Assembly (NCBI RefSeq): GCF_042665095.1
Contig: NZ_JBHTBV010000001.1
Reading direction: 5' to 3' (one strand)
Origin: Gordonibacter pamelaeae
GTDB taxonomy: Bacteria > Actinomycetota > Coriobacteriia > Coriobacteriales > Eggerthellaceae
DNA: 64,000 nucleotides
Each line of letters starts with the position of its first letter. The first letter of the stretch is position 1. Both the position numbers and the translations under genes were made by a program. This document shows positions 1-9,063 of this stretch, piece by piece. Below the pieces are notes generated by a model. It was not told the origin of the DNA, searched no databases, and worked only from the letters and a program-made list of their open reading frames with translations.

Positions 1-25
1 TGTCCAGGGGTTCGGAGCTTGTTCG

Positions 26-50
26 GGGAGCCGGCCGCGTGCCGGCTCCC
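26..50 (+). terminator. GC-rich hairpin at the left edge
   Basis: A perfect 10-bp stem (26-35 pairing with 41-50) encloses a 5-base loop. It lies just before the ribosome binding site of the next gene and probably ends a gene outside the window. No T run follows, so termination is only likely. Confidence 0.35.
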
Positions 51-69
51 TGTGTTCGAAAGGAAGGAT

Positions 70-276
70 ATGGAAGATCGTGACGACCGCGCGCTGAGCC
101 AGAAGCTGGCGACCCCCACGCCCGACGAGATCGACGAGGTTATCGACGCTGTGACGGGTGCCACCTGGGGCGAGCGCAACCGTATCATGGAGAACCGCTT
201 CGCCGAGCGCCTGAGCGAGAACCCCGATGCCGTGCCCGCCTTCAGCCCGCCCGGCACCCCGCTCTCGCAGGCTTGA
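70..276 (+). CDS. Small hypothetical protein (68 aa)
   Basis: I do not recognise this protein. The ATG at 70 is chosen because an AAGGAAGG-like ribosome binding site lies at 58-67; an upstream in-frame ATG at 19 lies before the hairpin and has none. The product is acidic and hydrophilic (many Asp, Glu and Arg), with no signal peptide or membrane segment. It has a mostly helical-looking middle and a Pro-rich tail (PAFSPPGTP). It is followed after 15 bases by the convergent B3/B4 gene. It is probably cytoplasmic; no function can be assigned. Confidence 0.55.
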   Translation: MEDRDDRALSQKLATPTPDEIDEVIDAVTGATWGERNRIMENRFAERLSENPDAVPAFSPPGTPLSQA

Positions 277-291
277 ACCGCAGGCGGGGCG

Positions 292-1017
292 CTACGGCTC
301 GATGACCAGCTCTGGGTGCGCGCGGTCCACCACGGCGCGCACCTCGATGGACGCCCCCAGGTAGCGCTCCATGAGGGCGGCGAACTCGTCCAGGGCGGCC
401 TCGAGGTCGGCGCGGCGGGCCGGGTCGACGCATTCCACGACCAGGATGGCGTTCGCGGAGTCGTCCGTGAGCGCCGTGCGCTGGCCGTCGCGCCAGTTCC
501 AGCAGCGGCACACGGCCCCCTCGTCGTCGCGGTAGCAGAGCTCGCCCGGCAGTGTGGGGTCCTCGGCGTCTTCGCCGAGCGGCAGAAACGCATCGCCGCC
601 CTCGGTGACGCCCAGGCGCAGGTCGCCGGCGAGTGAGTCCAGGTCCTCGCCGCCCACCGGAAGGGCGTACTTGAGCGAGATGGCGTTGTACACGTCCACC
701 GACGGCGTGATGGAGCCCACCGGGTTGCCCTTGAGCACGCGCTTGAGCAGGTTCTCGATGGAGCAGCGCGCCCCCTTCTTCGTCTTGAACATCCGGTACG
801 TCTCGCGCCATACGCGCACGGCCTCGTTCTCGGAGATGGTGTTGCTGGTCAGGTGGCGGTTCGCCTGCTCGTTCGCGTCGCGCAAAAGCCGCGCGACGGC
901 GGCCGCGTCCTCGGGCGGCACCTCGGCGGCCGGCCTCATGTCGCGCACCGCCAGGATGCCGATGGCCGCGTCGGGGAACAGCTCCCAGAACGAGTTCTCT
1001 GCAACGAGCTTCTTCAT
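292..1017 (-). CDS. B3/B4 domain protein (free-standing tRNA-editing-type domain)
   Basis: The 241-aa product resembles the B3/B4 module found in the beta subunit of phenylalanyl-tRNA synthetase, where it hydrolyses mis-charged tRNA. Visible family features are the central KGARCSIENLLKRVLKG segment, the stretch around SITPSVDVYNAISLKYALPVGGEDLD, and a C-terminal part with the GELCYRDDEGAVCRCWNWRDGQRT pattern. These free-standing proteins are thought to act on aminoacyl-tRNA or related substrates, but their roles are mostly untested. The ATG at 1017 has a strong AAGGAGGA site at 1021-1028. The gene is preceded by a structured leader with a terminator-like hairpin, suggesting attenuation. Family assignment is by motif recognition. 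Confidence 0.8.
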   Translation of the reverse strand: MKKLVAENSFWELFPDAAIGILAVRDMRPAAEVPPEDAAAVARLLRDANEQANRHLTSNTISENEAVRVWRETYRMFKTKKGARCSIENLLKRVLKGNPVGSITPSVDVYNAISLKYALPVGGEDLDSLAGDLRLGVTEGGDAFLPLGEDAEDPTLPGELCYRDDEGAVCRCWNWRDGQRTALTDDSANAILVVECVDPARRADLEAALDEFAALMERYLGASIEVRAVVDRAHPELVIEP

Positions 1018-1030
1018 TCGTCCTCCTTAA

Positions 1031-1164
1031 CGAGAAAAGCATGCGGCCTCCCTCGTCTTCTAAGGCCTAACGACGAGGGCGCGCATGCTTGCGTTGGTCT
1101 ACCCGGCGGCAGACGGTTCTATGGGGTTGGCCCGCAGGTTACTACACCGGGAGGGCCCGGTCAA
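1031..1164 (-). promoter_or_regulatory. Promoter and structured leader with attenuator-like hairpin
   Basis: Reading the minus strand, a TTGACC box (1159-1164) and a TAACCT box (1136-1141) are separated by 17 bases. The transcript then carries a long hairpin: 1082-1090 pairs with 1037-1045, and 1072-1079 pairs with 1050-1057. TTTTCTCG follows (1038-1031), only a few bases before the ribosome binding site. The shape is that of a transcription attenuator or riboswitch expression platform. No T-box signature (TGGTACCGCGG-like) and no riboswitch family I know was recognised. Confidence 0.5.
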
Positions 1165-1228
1165 GGTGAAGGCCGAAGTGCCCAGCGGGTGTGTTTTCCG
1201 ACCAAGGCTTGCATTCTGGTGCTCATGA

Positions 1229-1265
1229 TAAGATAATTAAGATTATTATAAGTACGATTATCTTA
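1229..1265. promoter_or_regulatory. AT-rich inverted repeat upstream of the ATPase gene
   Basis: TAAGATAAT (1229-1237) is repeated inverted and perfect as ATTATCTTA (1257-1265), with 19 bases between. The right arm touches the ribosome binding site (TAGGAGC) of the gene starting at 1275. It could be an operator or a translation-blocking hairpin. The segment is far more AT-rich than its surroundings. Confidence 0.5.
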
Positions 1266-1274
1266 GGAGCACCT

Positions 1275-2687
1275 ATGGAGAGCTTCATTGGTCGCCGAAG
1301 CGAGTTGGCGGTTCTCGAAAAGCAGTACGAGCGCAAAAGCGGATTCGTCGTGCTCTACGGGCGTCGTCGCGTGGGGAAGACCACGCTCATAAAGGAGTTC
1401 ATCAAGGGCAAACCCGCCCTCTACTTCCTCGCGTCCCGCGAGGCGGAGGCGCTGAACATCCGCCGCTTCGCCGGGGACATGGCAGATTTCGTCGGCCAGC
1501 CAGCTCTCAAAGAGGGGAACTACACAGACTGGCGCCCTCTGTTCAAAGCCTTCGCCGACCATGAGGCATCGGAGCGCAAGGTGCTGGTCATCGACGAGCT
1601 GCCGTATTTGGTGAAGGGCAACCCCGCCTTTCCCTCCGTCCTGCAATACGCATGGGGCGAGCTGCTGCGAGACGCCAACGTCATGCTTGTGATCTGCGGC
1701 TCCTCTGTGCATATGATGCGGGATGTGGCGCTCTCCCACGACAGCCCCCTCTACGGAAGGCGCACGGCTCAGATTCGCCTCAAGCCCATGCGCTTCTCCG
1801 AGATGGCCTCTGGTTTCCCGGAATACGGGTTCTCGGATCTTGTCGATTTGTTCGCGCTCACCGGCGGCGTGCCCAAGTACTTCGAGTTCTTCGAGCCCAT
1901 CGACCGGTTCGAGGAGTGTGTCAAGGAGAACGTGTTCTCCACCTCGGGATTTTTGTATGAGGAGCCGCGATTCCTCCTCGACGAGGATATACGCGATCCT
2001 ATGAACTACCTATCCATCTTGAGGGCCGTGTCGGCGGGCAATCGGAGGCAGTCGGATATCGCGGGGATGCTCGGCAGGAAGACGGGCGAGATGTCCCCCT
2101 ACCTCAAAACACTCGCCGGACTCGGCTTCATAGAGCGGCGCGTGCCGTTCACGGAGAAGTATCCCGAGCGCAGCAAATCGGGCCTCTACTACATCTGCGA
2201 CACGTTCGTGGACTTCTGGTTCCGCTACGTGCAGCCGTTCACGGGGGAATTGGAAATGGGGAACATGCGGCCGAGTCTCGAGGCGGTTGAGAGGACGTTC
2301 CAGAGCAACTTCGTACCCTTCGTGTTCGAGACGGTGTCGCGCCAGGCGTTCGCGGATCTCTGCGCGGCGGGCCAGATCGACTTCGCTCCGAGTCGCATCG
2401 GCTCGTACTGGAACAGGCGAGGGTCGGTCGAGATCGACGTGGGGGCGGTCGACAATTCCTCCGGCCGCTGCTTCTTCGGCGAGTGCAAGTACCGCGAGCG
2501 CGAGCCTGTCTCGATGGGGGACTTCGAGGTGCTGCGCGTCAAGGCGGAATCCGTGCCCGGACCGTTCGACGCGCCGCCCCTGTTCGGACTGTTCTCGAGG
2601 ACGGGGTTCTCGAAAGAGCTGCGGGCGCATGCGGCGGGTACGAGCGACGTGGTGCTTGTGAACGAGAACGAGGTAGTCGAAGGGTGA
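1275..2687 (+). CDS. ATP-binding protein, archaeal-type ATPase with DUF234 C-terminus
   Basis: The 470-aa protein starts at the ATG with a TAGGAGC site just upstream. It opens with the family signature FIGRRSELAVLE, followed by a Walker A motif (GRRRVGKTT, residues 29-37) and a Walker B segment near residue 105 (VLVIDELPYL). A winged-helix-like middle is followed by a C-terminal region with EIDVGAV...GECKY, which looks like the PD-(D/E)xK nuclease-type core of DUF234 proteins. Such ATPases are common in archaea and gut bacteria, often with patchy distribution; their role is unknown, with mobile-element or toxin-like functions suggested. It stands alone, downstream of an AT-rich inverted repeat. 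Its own base composition is lower in GC than its neighbours, consistent with acquisition by transfer. Confidence 0.85.
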   Translation: MESFIGRRSELAVLEKQYERKSGFVVLYGRRRVGKTTLIKEFIKGKPALYFLASREAEALNIRRFAGDMADFVGQPALKEGNYTDWRPLFKAFADHEASERKVLVIDELPYLVKGNPAFPSVLQYAWGELLRDANVMLVICGSSVHMMRDVALSHDSPLYGRRTAQIRLKPMRFSEMASGFPEYGFSDLVDLFALTGGVPKYFEFFEPIDRFEECVKENVFSTSGFLYEEPRFLLDEDIRDPMNYLSILRAVSAGNRRQSDIAGMLGRKTGEMSPYLKTLAGLGFIERRVPFTEKYPERSKSGLYYICDTFVDFWFRYVQPFTGELEMGNMRPSLEAVERTFQSNFVPFVFETVSRQAFADLCAAGQIDFAPSRIGSYWNRRGSVEIDVGAVDNSSGRCFFGECKYREREPVSMGDFEVLRVKAESVPGPFDAPPLFGLFSRTGFSKELRAHAAGTSDVVLVNENEVVEG

Positions 2688-2745
2688 GGGAGCGGCCTTG
2701 ATCGCGCCTCGGGCGGGATCAAGGCTCTTCTACGTTGCCCACAGT

Positions 2746-3237
2746 TCAGCGGGGGAGGCGCCGGGCGCCCTTGCCGCGCACTTCCTCCAGGTCCACGGCC
2801 CAGATGGCGGTGTCGTCGATCTCGCGGGCGATGCCCTCGCCGATCTTGTCCTTGTACTCGGGCAGGTACTTCATGCACAGCGCCACCAGCACCTTGCGCA
2901 TCGCGGCGCCGTCCTCCACCCGGCGCACGCGCCCGCGCGCGATGACCGACGCGAAGCGCGTGGTGAAGAAGTCGTCCTCGTAGCAGGCCTCCACCTCGGT
3001 GGCCACCGTCACGCACGCGCGCCCGTCGCGCGCGAAGTTGTCAAGCTTGTGCCCCGCCTTGTTCGTGGTGTGGAAGCACAGCGCGCCGTCCAGCATCACG
3101 TAGGACAGCGGCACGCCGTAGGGCATGCCGTCGGCGTCCACCGTGGACACGACGCAGAACTCGCCCTCCTCCAGCACCTCGAGCGCCTCGTCGGCGGAAA
3201 GCTCGCGGTCCTTCGCAAGCAGGGGGTAGTCGATCAT
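2746..3237 (-). CDS. Pyridoxamine 5'-phosphate oxidase family protein (NimA-like)
   Basis: The 163-aa product has the flavin-binding split-barrel fold of the pyridoxamine-phosphate oxidase superfamily, Pyridox_ox_2 branch. The visible core is the N-terminal GEFCVVSTVDADGMPYGVPLSYV, followed by LCFHTTNKAGHKLDN and VCVTVATEVEA-like strands. This branch includes 5-nitroimidazole reductases (Nim) and many uncharacterised FMN proteins, so the substrate cannot be named. The ATG at 3237 is preceded by AAAGGAG; a longer upstream frame has no such site. It converges with the ATPase gene and diverges from dnaE, with about 240 bases between it and dnaE. Confidence 0.85.
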   Translation of the reverse strand: MIDYPLLAKDRELSADEALEVLEEGEFCVVSTVDADGMPYGVPLSYVMLDGALCFHTTNKAGHKLDNFARDGRACVTVATEVEACYEDDFFTTRFASVIARGRVRRVEDGAAMRKVLVALCMKYLPEYKDKIGEGIAREIDDTAIWAVDLEEVRGKGARRLPR

Positions 3238-3481
3238 GGTTCGTCTCCTTTCGTGCGCGCGTCCTCGCCGCACGCCCTCGTGTTGCCGCACGATGATTAT
3301 AAGGCAACGCCGCCGGCTGCGCGCCGGCTCGCGCATCCGCGCAAAAACCATCGTTTGTTCGCTGTTTGTGGGCGGCGCCCGTCGGCCAATGCTGCTAGAA
3401 TGTCAACGACACCATGACACCGCGCGCATACACCCCGGACACCCCACCAAGCGCATTTCTGACTGATTAGAGGCACAAGAT

Positions 3482-6400
3482 ATGGCATTCGTCCACCTGC
3501 ACAACCATACCGAGTATTCCCTGCTCGACGGGCATACGCACATCTACGACATGGTCAAGCGCGCAGCCGACCTCGGCATGCCGGCCGTGGCCATCTCCGA
3601 CCACGGCGTGATGTCGGGCGTGCCGCAGCTGTGCGAGATGTGCGACAAGGTGGAGGAGGAGACCGGCAAGCGCGTCAAGCCCATCTACGGCTGCGAGGTG
3701 TACTTCACCACCGACGAGGAGCTCAAGCGCGACGGCAAGCCGAAGCTCTACCACCTGCTTCTGCTGGCCAAGACGAACGAGGGCTACCACAACCTGGTGA
3801 AGCTGGTCAGCGAGTCGCACGTCGACAACTTCTACTACAAGCCCCGCACCACGTTCTCCATGCTGCAGAAGTACGGCAAGGGCATCATCGGCTCGTCGGC
3901 CTGCATCGCCGGCATCATCCCGAAGCTGCTCGACAACCGCCAGTTCGACGACGCCGTGGCGTGGGCCAACAAGTTCGCCAGCTGCTTCGAGCCGGGCGAC
4001 TTCTACATCGAGCTCCAGAACCAGGGCATCCGCACCGACGCCGGGTTCACGCAAACCGAGCTCAACCACATGCTCACCGACGTGGCCCGCGCCGCCGGCC
4101 TGAAGACCATCGCCACGAACGACTTCCACTACCTCACGAAGGAGGACGCGAAGGCCCAGGACTACATGTTGTGCGTGGCCCAGGGCGCTGCCGTGAACGA
4201 CGAGAAGCGCATGCGGTTCTCGAACGACGAGTTCTACATGAAGTCCGAGGAGGAGATGCGCGAGGCGCTGAAGGACTTCCCTGAGGCCTGCGACACCACG
4301 GTGGAGGTGGCCGAGAAGGTGGACGTGGTGCTGGAGCGCGACTCCATCCTCCCGCGCTTCCCCTTGCCCGAAGGCGAGACCGAGGAGAGCTACTTCCGCC
4401 GCCGCGTGCAGGAGGGCCTGGTCAAGCACTATGGCAGCCCGGTGCCGCAAGAGGCGCAGGAGCGCGCCGACTACGAGATGGGCATCATCATCCAGCAGGG
4501 CTTCCCGGCGTACTTCCTCATCGTGCAGGAGTACATCGAGTGGGCGCGCAGCCAGGGCATCGGCGTGGGGCCGGGCCGCGGCTCGGCCGCAGGCGCCATC
4601 GTGGCCTACGCCATGGACATCACCGCGCTCGACCCGCTGTCCAACGGCCTGCTGTTCGAGCGCTTCCTCTCGCCCGAGCGCGTGGAGATGCCCGATATCG
4701 ACGTCGACTTCGAGCAGGGCCGCCGCGAAGAGGTCATCAACCACATCAAGGACGTGTACGGCGAGGACCATGTGTCCCAGGTCATCACGTTCGGCACCCT
4801 GCAGGCCAAGAACGCCGTGCGCGACGCCGCGCGCGTGCTGGACTACCCGTACAACACGGGCGACCGCATCTGCAAGCTCATCGGCGACGAGCTGGGCATC
4901 ACCATCGACAAGGCGCTCGCCACGAACCCCGACCTCAAGAAGGCGTACGAGACCGAGGAGGACGTCAAGGCCGTCATCGACGCCGCGAAGTCCATCGAGG
5001 GCCACGTGCGCGGCGAGGGCGTGCACGCGTGCGCCACCATCATCTGCCGCGACCCCATGGCCGACCACGTTCCCATGAAGCGCGACACCAAGGGCGGCGG
5101 CATCATCACCCAGTACGACGGCCACTACACGCCGGAGCTCGGCCTGCTGAAGATGGACTTCCTGGGCTTGCGCACGCTCGACGTGCTCTCCATCGCGTGC
5201 CGCAACGTCGAGCAGCGCTTCGGCACGAAGGTGGTCCCCGAGGAGATCCCGATCGACGACGAGGCCGCGTTCAAACTCATGCAGTCCGGCAACATGGACG
5301 GCCTGTTCCAGGTGGAGGGTGCGCTGTACGTGAGCCTGTTCGCCCGCCTGCCCCCCACGCGCTTCTCCGACATCGTCGCCTCCATCGCGCTCAACCGTCC
5401 GGGCCCGCTGGAGTCCGGCATGGTCGACGACTACGTCAAGGTGGCCAGCGGCAAGACCCAGATACACTACTACGACGACCGTCTCCGCCCCATCTTGGAG
5501 GAGACGTACGGCACCATGGTCTACCAAGAGCAGATCATGCAGATCTCCATGGCCATGAGCGGCTTCTCCGCCGGCAAGGCCGACAAGCTGCGCAAGGCCA
5601 TGGGCAAGAAGAAGCTCGACGTCATGCGCGCCCTGCAGGAGGACTGGAACACGGGCGCCGTGGAGAACGGCTTCTCGCTGGCCATCGCCAAGCAGATCTG
5701 GGAGGATGCCGAGAAGTTCGCGAAGTACGCGTTCAACAAATCGCACTCCGCCGCCTACGCCATCCTGGTCATGCGCACGGCGTACCTGAAGGCGCATTAC
5801 CCGAACGACTTCATGGCCGCCGTGCTGTCGTCCTACATGGGCAACACCGACCGCCTGATTCGCTACATTGCCAGCTGCAACCACAACGGCACGCCCGTGC
5901 TGCCGCCGGACATCAACTCCTCGAACGCGGAGTTCACGCCCACCGACGACGGCATCCGCTTCGGCCTGGTGGGCGTGCGCGGCGTGGGCGCGAACGTGGC
6001 CGAGGCCATCATCGAGGAGCGCGAGGCCAACGGCCCGTACACGAGCCTGCACGACTTCGTGAACCGCCTGGATGCGAAGTGCTACAACCGCAAGACGCTC
6101 GAGGCGCTCATCAAGGGCGGGGCGTTCGACTCCACCGGCTACACGCGCAAACAGCTCATGTACTTCGTGGACGAGACGCCGCTGCTGGAAAGCGCGTCGA
6201 AGCGCCAGAAGGACCGCGACCGCGGACAGGTGTCCATGTTCGACCTGTTCGGCGACGATCCCGACTCCGGATTCGAGGAGGAGGTGCCCGAGCCCGACGG
6301 CGTGGAGTGGCCCAAGCGCCAGCTTCTGTCCTACGAGAAGGAGATCATGAAGATCTACGTCTCGGACCATCCGCTGCGCCCATACGAGGGCACCATCGCC

Positions 6401-6946
6401 CGCATGACGAAGTTCCAGCTGGGAGACCTGGCCGAGCGCACGAAGGAGATCAAGTCCGCCACGTTCGTGGGCATGATATCCACCGTGGTGACGAAGCTCA
6501 CGAAGCGCGGCACGAAGATGGCCACGTTCACGCTGGAGGACACGACGGGGCACATCGAGTGCATCTGCTTCAAGTACGACGAGAACGCCGAGGCCATCCA
6601 GGAGGATGCCATCGTCAAGATCAAGGGCAAGTTCGAGCACAGCGACCGCGGCAACCAGATCATGGCCTTCGAGGTGGAGGCCATCGAGCTGAACGAGGCT
6701 GACGCGCGCCCGTCGCATCTGGAGCTGAAGGTGTCGTCCGCCGACTTCAACCAGGCCACGTCGCAGCGCTTGAACCGCATCCTGAAGTCCTATCCGGGCC
6801 GCGACGGCGTGGTGCTGTTCGTGAGCCAGGGCGACGGCCGCAAGTTCCGCGCCGAGCTGCCGGTGACGGTGGACGCCCGCTCCCAGATCATGCTCTCGGA
6901 GATTCAGGACCTGTTCGGCCGCCCGGTGTGGAGCCGCGCGTCGTAG
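3482..6946 (+). CDS. dnaE: DNA polymerase III subunit alpha
   Basis: This is the replicative polymerase subunit, 1154 aa and typical of DnaE1. The N-terminal PHP domain begins HLHNHT (residues 5-10) with SDHGVMSG following. The polymerase core shows GPGRGSAAG near residue 362 and the catalytic aspartates in PDIDVDFE near residue 405. A helix-hairpin-helix region (VGVRGVGANVAEAI) lies near residue 830. An OB-fold near residues 990-1070 shows TFVGMISTVVTKLTKRGTKMATFTLED. The start ATG follows a GAGGCACAAGAT leader and is the only start that keeps the PHP motif at the usual position. It stands alone as a transcription unit, closed by the hairpin at 6989-7027. Confidence 0.97.
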   Translation: MAFVHLHNHTEYSLLDGHTHIYDMVKRAADLGMPAVAISDHGVMSGVPQLCEMCDKVEEETGKRVKPIYGCEVYFTTDEELKRDGKPKLYHLLLLAKTNEGYHNLVKLVSESHVDNFYYKPRTTFSMLQKYGKGIIGSSACIAGIIPKLLDNRQFDDAVAWANKFASCFEPGDFYIELQNQGIRTDAGFTQTELNHMLTDVARAAGLKTIATNDFHYLTKEDAKAQDYMLCVAQGAAVNDEKRMRFSNDEFYMKSEEEMREALKDFPEACDTTVEVAEKVDVVLERDSILPRFPLPEGETEESYFRRRVQEGLVKHYGSPVPQEAQERADYEMGIIIQQGFPAYFLIVQEYIEWARSQGIGVGPGRGSAAGAIVAYAMDITALDPLSNGLLFERFLSPERVEMPDIDVDFEQGRREEVINHIKDVYGEDHVSQVITFGTLQAKNAVRDAARVLDYPYNTGDRICKLIGDELGITIDKALATNPDLKKAYETEEDVKAVIDAAKSIEGHVRGEGVHACATIICRDPMADHVPMKRDTKGGGIITQYDGHYTPELGLLKMDFLGLRTLDVLSIACRNVEQRFGTKVVPEEIPIDDEAAFKLMQSGNMDGLFQVEGALYVSLFARLPPTRFSDIVASIALNRPGPLESGMVDDYVKVASGKTQIHYYDDRLRPILEETYGTMVYQEQIMQISMAMSGFSAGKADKLRKAMGKKKLDVMRALQEDWNTGAVENGFSLAIAKQIWEDAEKFAKYAFNKSHSAAYAILVMRTAYLKAHYPNDFMAAVLSSYMGNTDRLIRYIASCNHNGTPVLPPDINSSNAEFTPTDDGIRFGLVGVRGVGANVAEAIIEEREANGPYTSLHDFVNRLDAKCYNRKTLEALIKGGAFDSTGYTRKQLMYFVDETPLLESASKRQKDRDRGQVSMFDLFGDDPDSGFEEEVPEPDGVEWPKRQLLSYEKEIMKIYVSDHPLRPYEGTIARMTKFQLGDLAERTKEIKSATFVGMISTVVTKLTKRGTKMATFTLEDTTGHIECICFKYDENAEAIQEDAIVKIKGKFEHSDRGNQIMAFEVEAIELNEADARPSHLELKVSSADFNQATSQRLNRILKSYPGRDGVVLFVSQGDGRKFRAELPVTVDARSQIMLSEIQDLFGRPVWSRAS

Positions 6947-6988
6947 GGGAGGGCCGCCCGCCGCGGCGTTTCATTACAGTTTGGCAAG

Positions 6989-7027
6989 CGGAAACCGGTC
7001 GCGCTTCGCAGGGCGGCCGGTTTCGTT
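6989..7027 (+). terminator. Intrinsic terminator of dnaE
   Basis: GAAACCGG (6991-6998) pairs with CCGGTTTC (7017-7024) around a GC-rich inner stem and a GCTTCGC loop. GTTT follows. It lies between the dnaE stop and the truA start. Confidence 0.65.
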
Positions 7028-7043
7028 TATGATGGAGCGCATC

Positions 7044-7895
7044 ATGACTCAGACTACTCAACATACCCAGACGCGCCCTGCCGGATCCGCTGCGGGAGCT
7101 CTTGCCGCCGCCGACGGAGAGCGCCCGGTGCGCGAGCACACCCTCGCGCTCACCCTCTCGTACAACGGCGCTCCCTTTTCCGGGTTCGCTCGGCAGCCCG
7201 GCCAGCTCACCGTGCAGGGCGACGTGGAGGCGGCCCTCGAGCTGCTGTTCCGCCGGCCCATCGAAACGACGTGCGCCGGCCGCACCGATGCGGGCGTCCA
7301 TGCGCTCGGCCAGGTGGTGAGCTTCGACGTGGACGACGTCGACATCGCCGGGCGCTCGCTGCCCAGCCTGCGCCGCTCGCTCAACGCGCTCACGAACGAC
7401 GCCATCACGGTGCGCGAGGTGGAGCCGAAGCAGAAGGGCTTCTCGGCCCGCTTCGACGCCCAGGCGCGCGAGTACCACTACCACCTGTGCGTGGACAGCA
7501 CGGCGCCCATCTTCATGAAGGACTTCTCGTGGTTCGTGCCGGGCGGGTTGGACGTGTCGGCCATGGAGGCCGGGGCCCAGTACCTGCTGGGCGAGCACGA
7601 CTTCAAGAGCTTCTGCATGGCGGCATCGGCCGTGGGCAAGCCCACGAACCGCAACGTGCGCGAGATATCGTTTCATCCCGAGACGGTGCTTGGCGAGAAC
7701 ATCCTGGCCATCAAGGTGGTGGGCAACGCCTTCCTGCACTCCATGGTGCGCACTATCGTGGGCACGCTCGTGATGGTGGGGAAGGGCCAGCGCCCCTCGT
7801 CGTGGGTGGGCGAGGTGCTGGAAGCGCGCGACCGGCAGGCGGCCGGCGAGAACGCTCCCGCGCAGGGCCTCGTGTTCTGGCGCGTGATCTACTAG
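7044..7895 (+). CDS. truA: tRNA pseudouridine(38-40) synthase TruA
   Basis: TruA converts uridines 38-40 of the tRNA anticodon arm to pseudouridine. The catalytic aspartate lies in CAGRTDAGVHALGQVVSFD. Further family blocks are LSYNGAPFSGFARQPGQLTVQGDVE near the N-terminus, AREYHYHLC in the middle and GNAFLHSMVRTIVGTLV near the C-terminus. The start at 7044 gives 283 aa and has a TGGAG site 7 bases upstream; in-frame ATGs at 7029 and 7032 are alternatives without one. About 28 extra residues precede the conserved core, rich in Gln, Thr and Ala, and probably disordered. Confidence 0.95.
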   Translation: MTQTTQHTQTRPAGSAAGALAAADGERPVREHTLALTLSYNGAPFSGFARQPGQLTVQGDVEAALELLFRRPIETTCAGRTDAGVHALGQVVSFDVDDVDIAGRSLPSLRRSLNALTNDAITVREVEPKQKGFSARFDAQAREYHYHLCVDSTAPIFMKDFSWFVPGGLDVSAMEAGAQYLLGEHDFKSFCMAASAVGKPTNRNVREISFHPETVLGENILAIKVVGNAFLHSMVRTIVGTLVMVGKGQRPSSWVGEVLEARDRQAAGENAPAQGLVFWRVIY

Positions 7896-7998
7896 CGGTC
7901 CTGTTCCGCTGCGCCCGGGCGAGGAGCCTCGCCGGATCGGGATGCGTGCTATACTGGACGAACGCTTGTATCAACCACCTGTTCGGTAAAAGGAAGCC

Positions 7999-8965
<967 letters not shown>

Positions 8966-8981
8966 CCGAGCGCCCTGTTTT

Positions 8982-9022
8982 CGCCAACCTATCGTTGGCA
9001 TTCCGCGATTATTGGATATAAT
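8982..9022 (+). promoter_or_regulatory. Promoter of the radical SAM fusion gene
   Basis: TTGGCA (8995-9000) and a perfect TATAAT (9017-9022) are 16 bases apart. A small inverted repeat, GCCAA...TTGGC (8984-8999), overlaps the -35 box and could be an operator. Confidence 0.65.
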
Positions 9023-9063
9023 CCTATAGTAACGAGAACCGCAGCGAGAAAGGACGCGCTCCC

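Noticed and set aside
1018..1170. T-box or ZTP-type riboswitch upstream of the B3/B4 gene
   Set aside because: The T-box signature and the conserved ZTP core sequence were not found. Only the terminator-like hairpin is firm, so no family name is given.
3467..6718. A 1083-codon open frame on the reverse strand across dnaE
   Set aside because: It is antisense to a full-length conserved polymerase; high GC leaves few stop codons. Its composition (His, Val, Leu, Gly) is that of a mirror frame, with no ribosome site or family motif.
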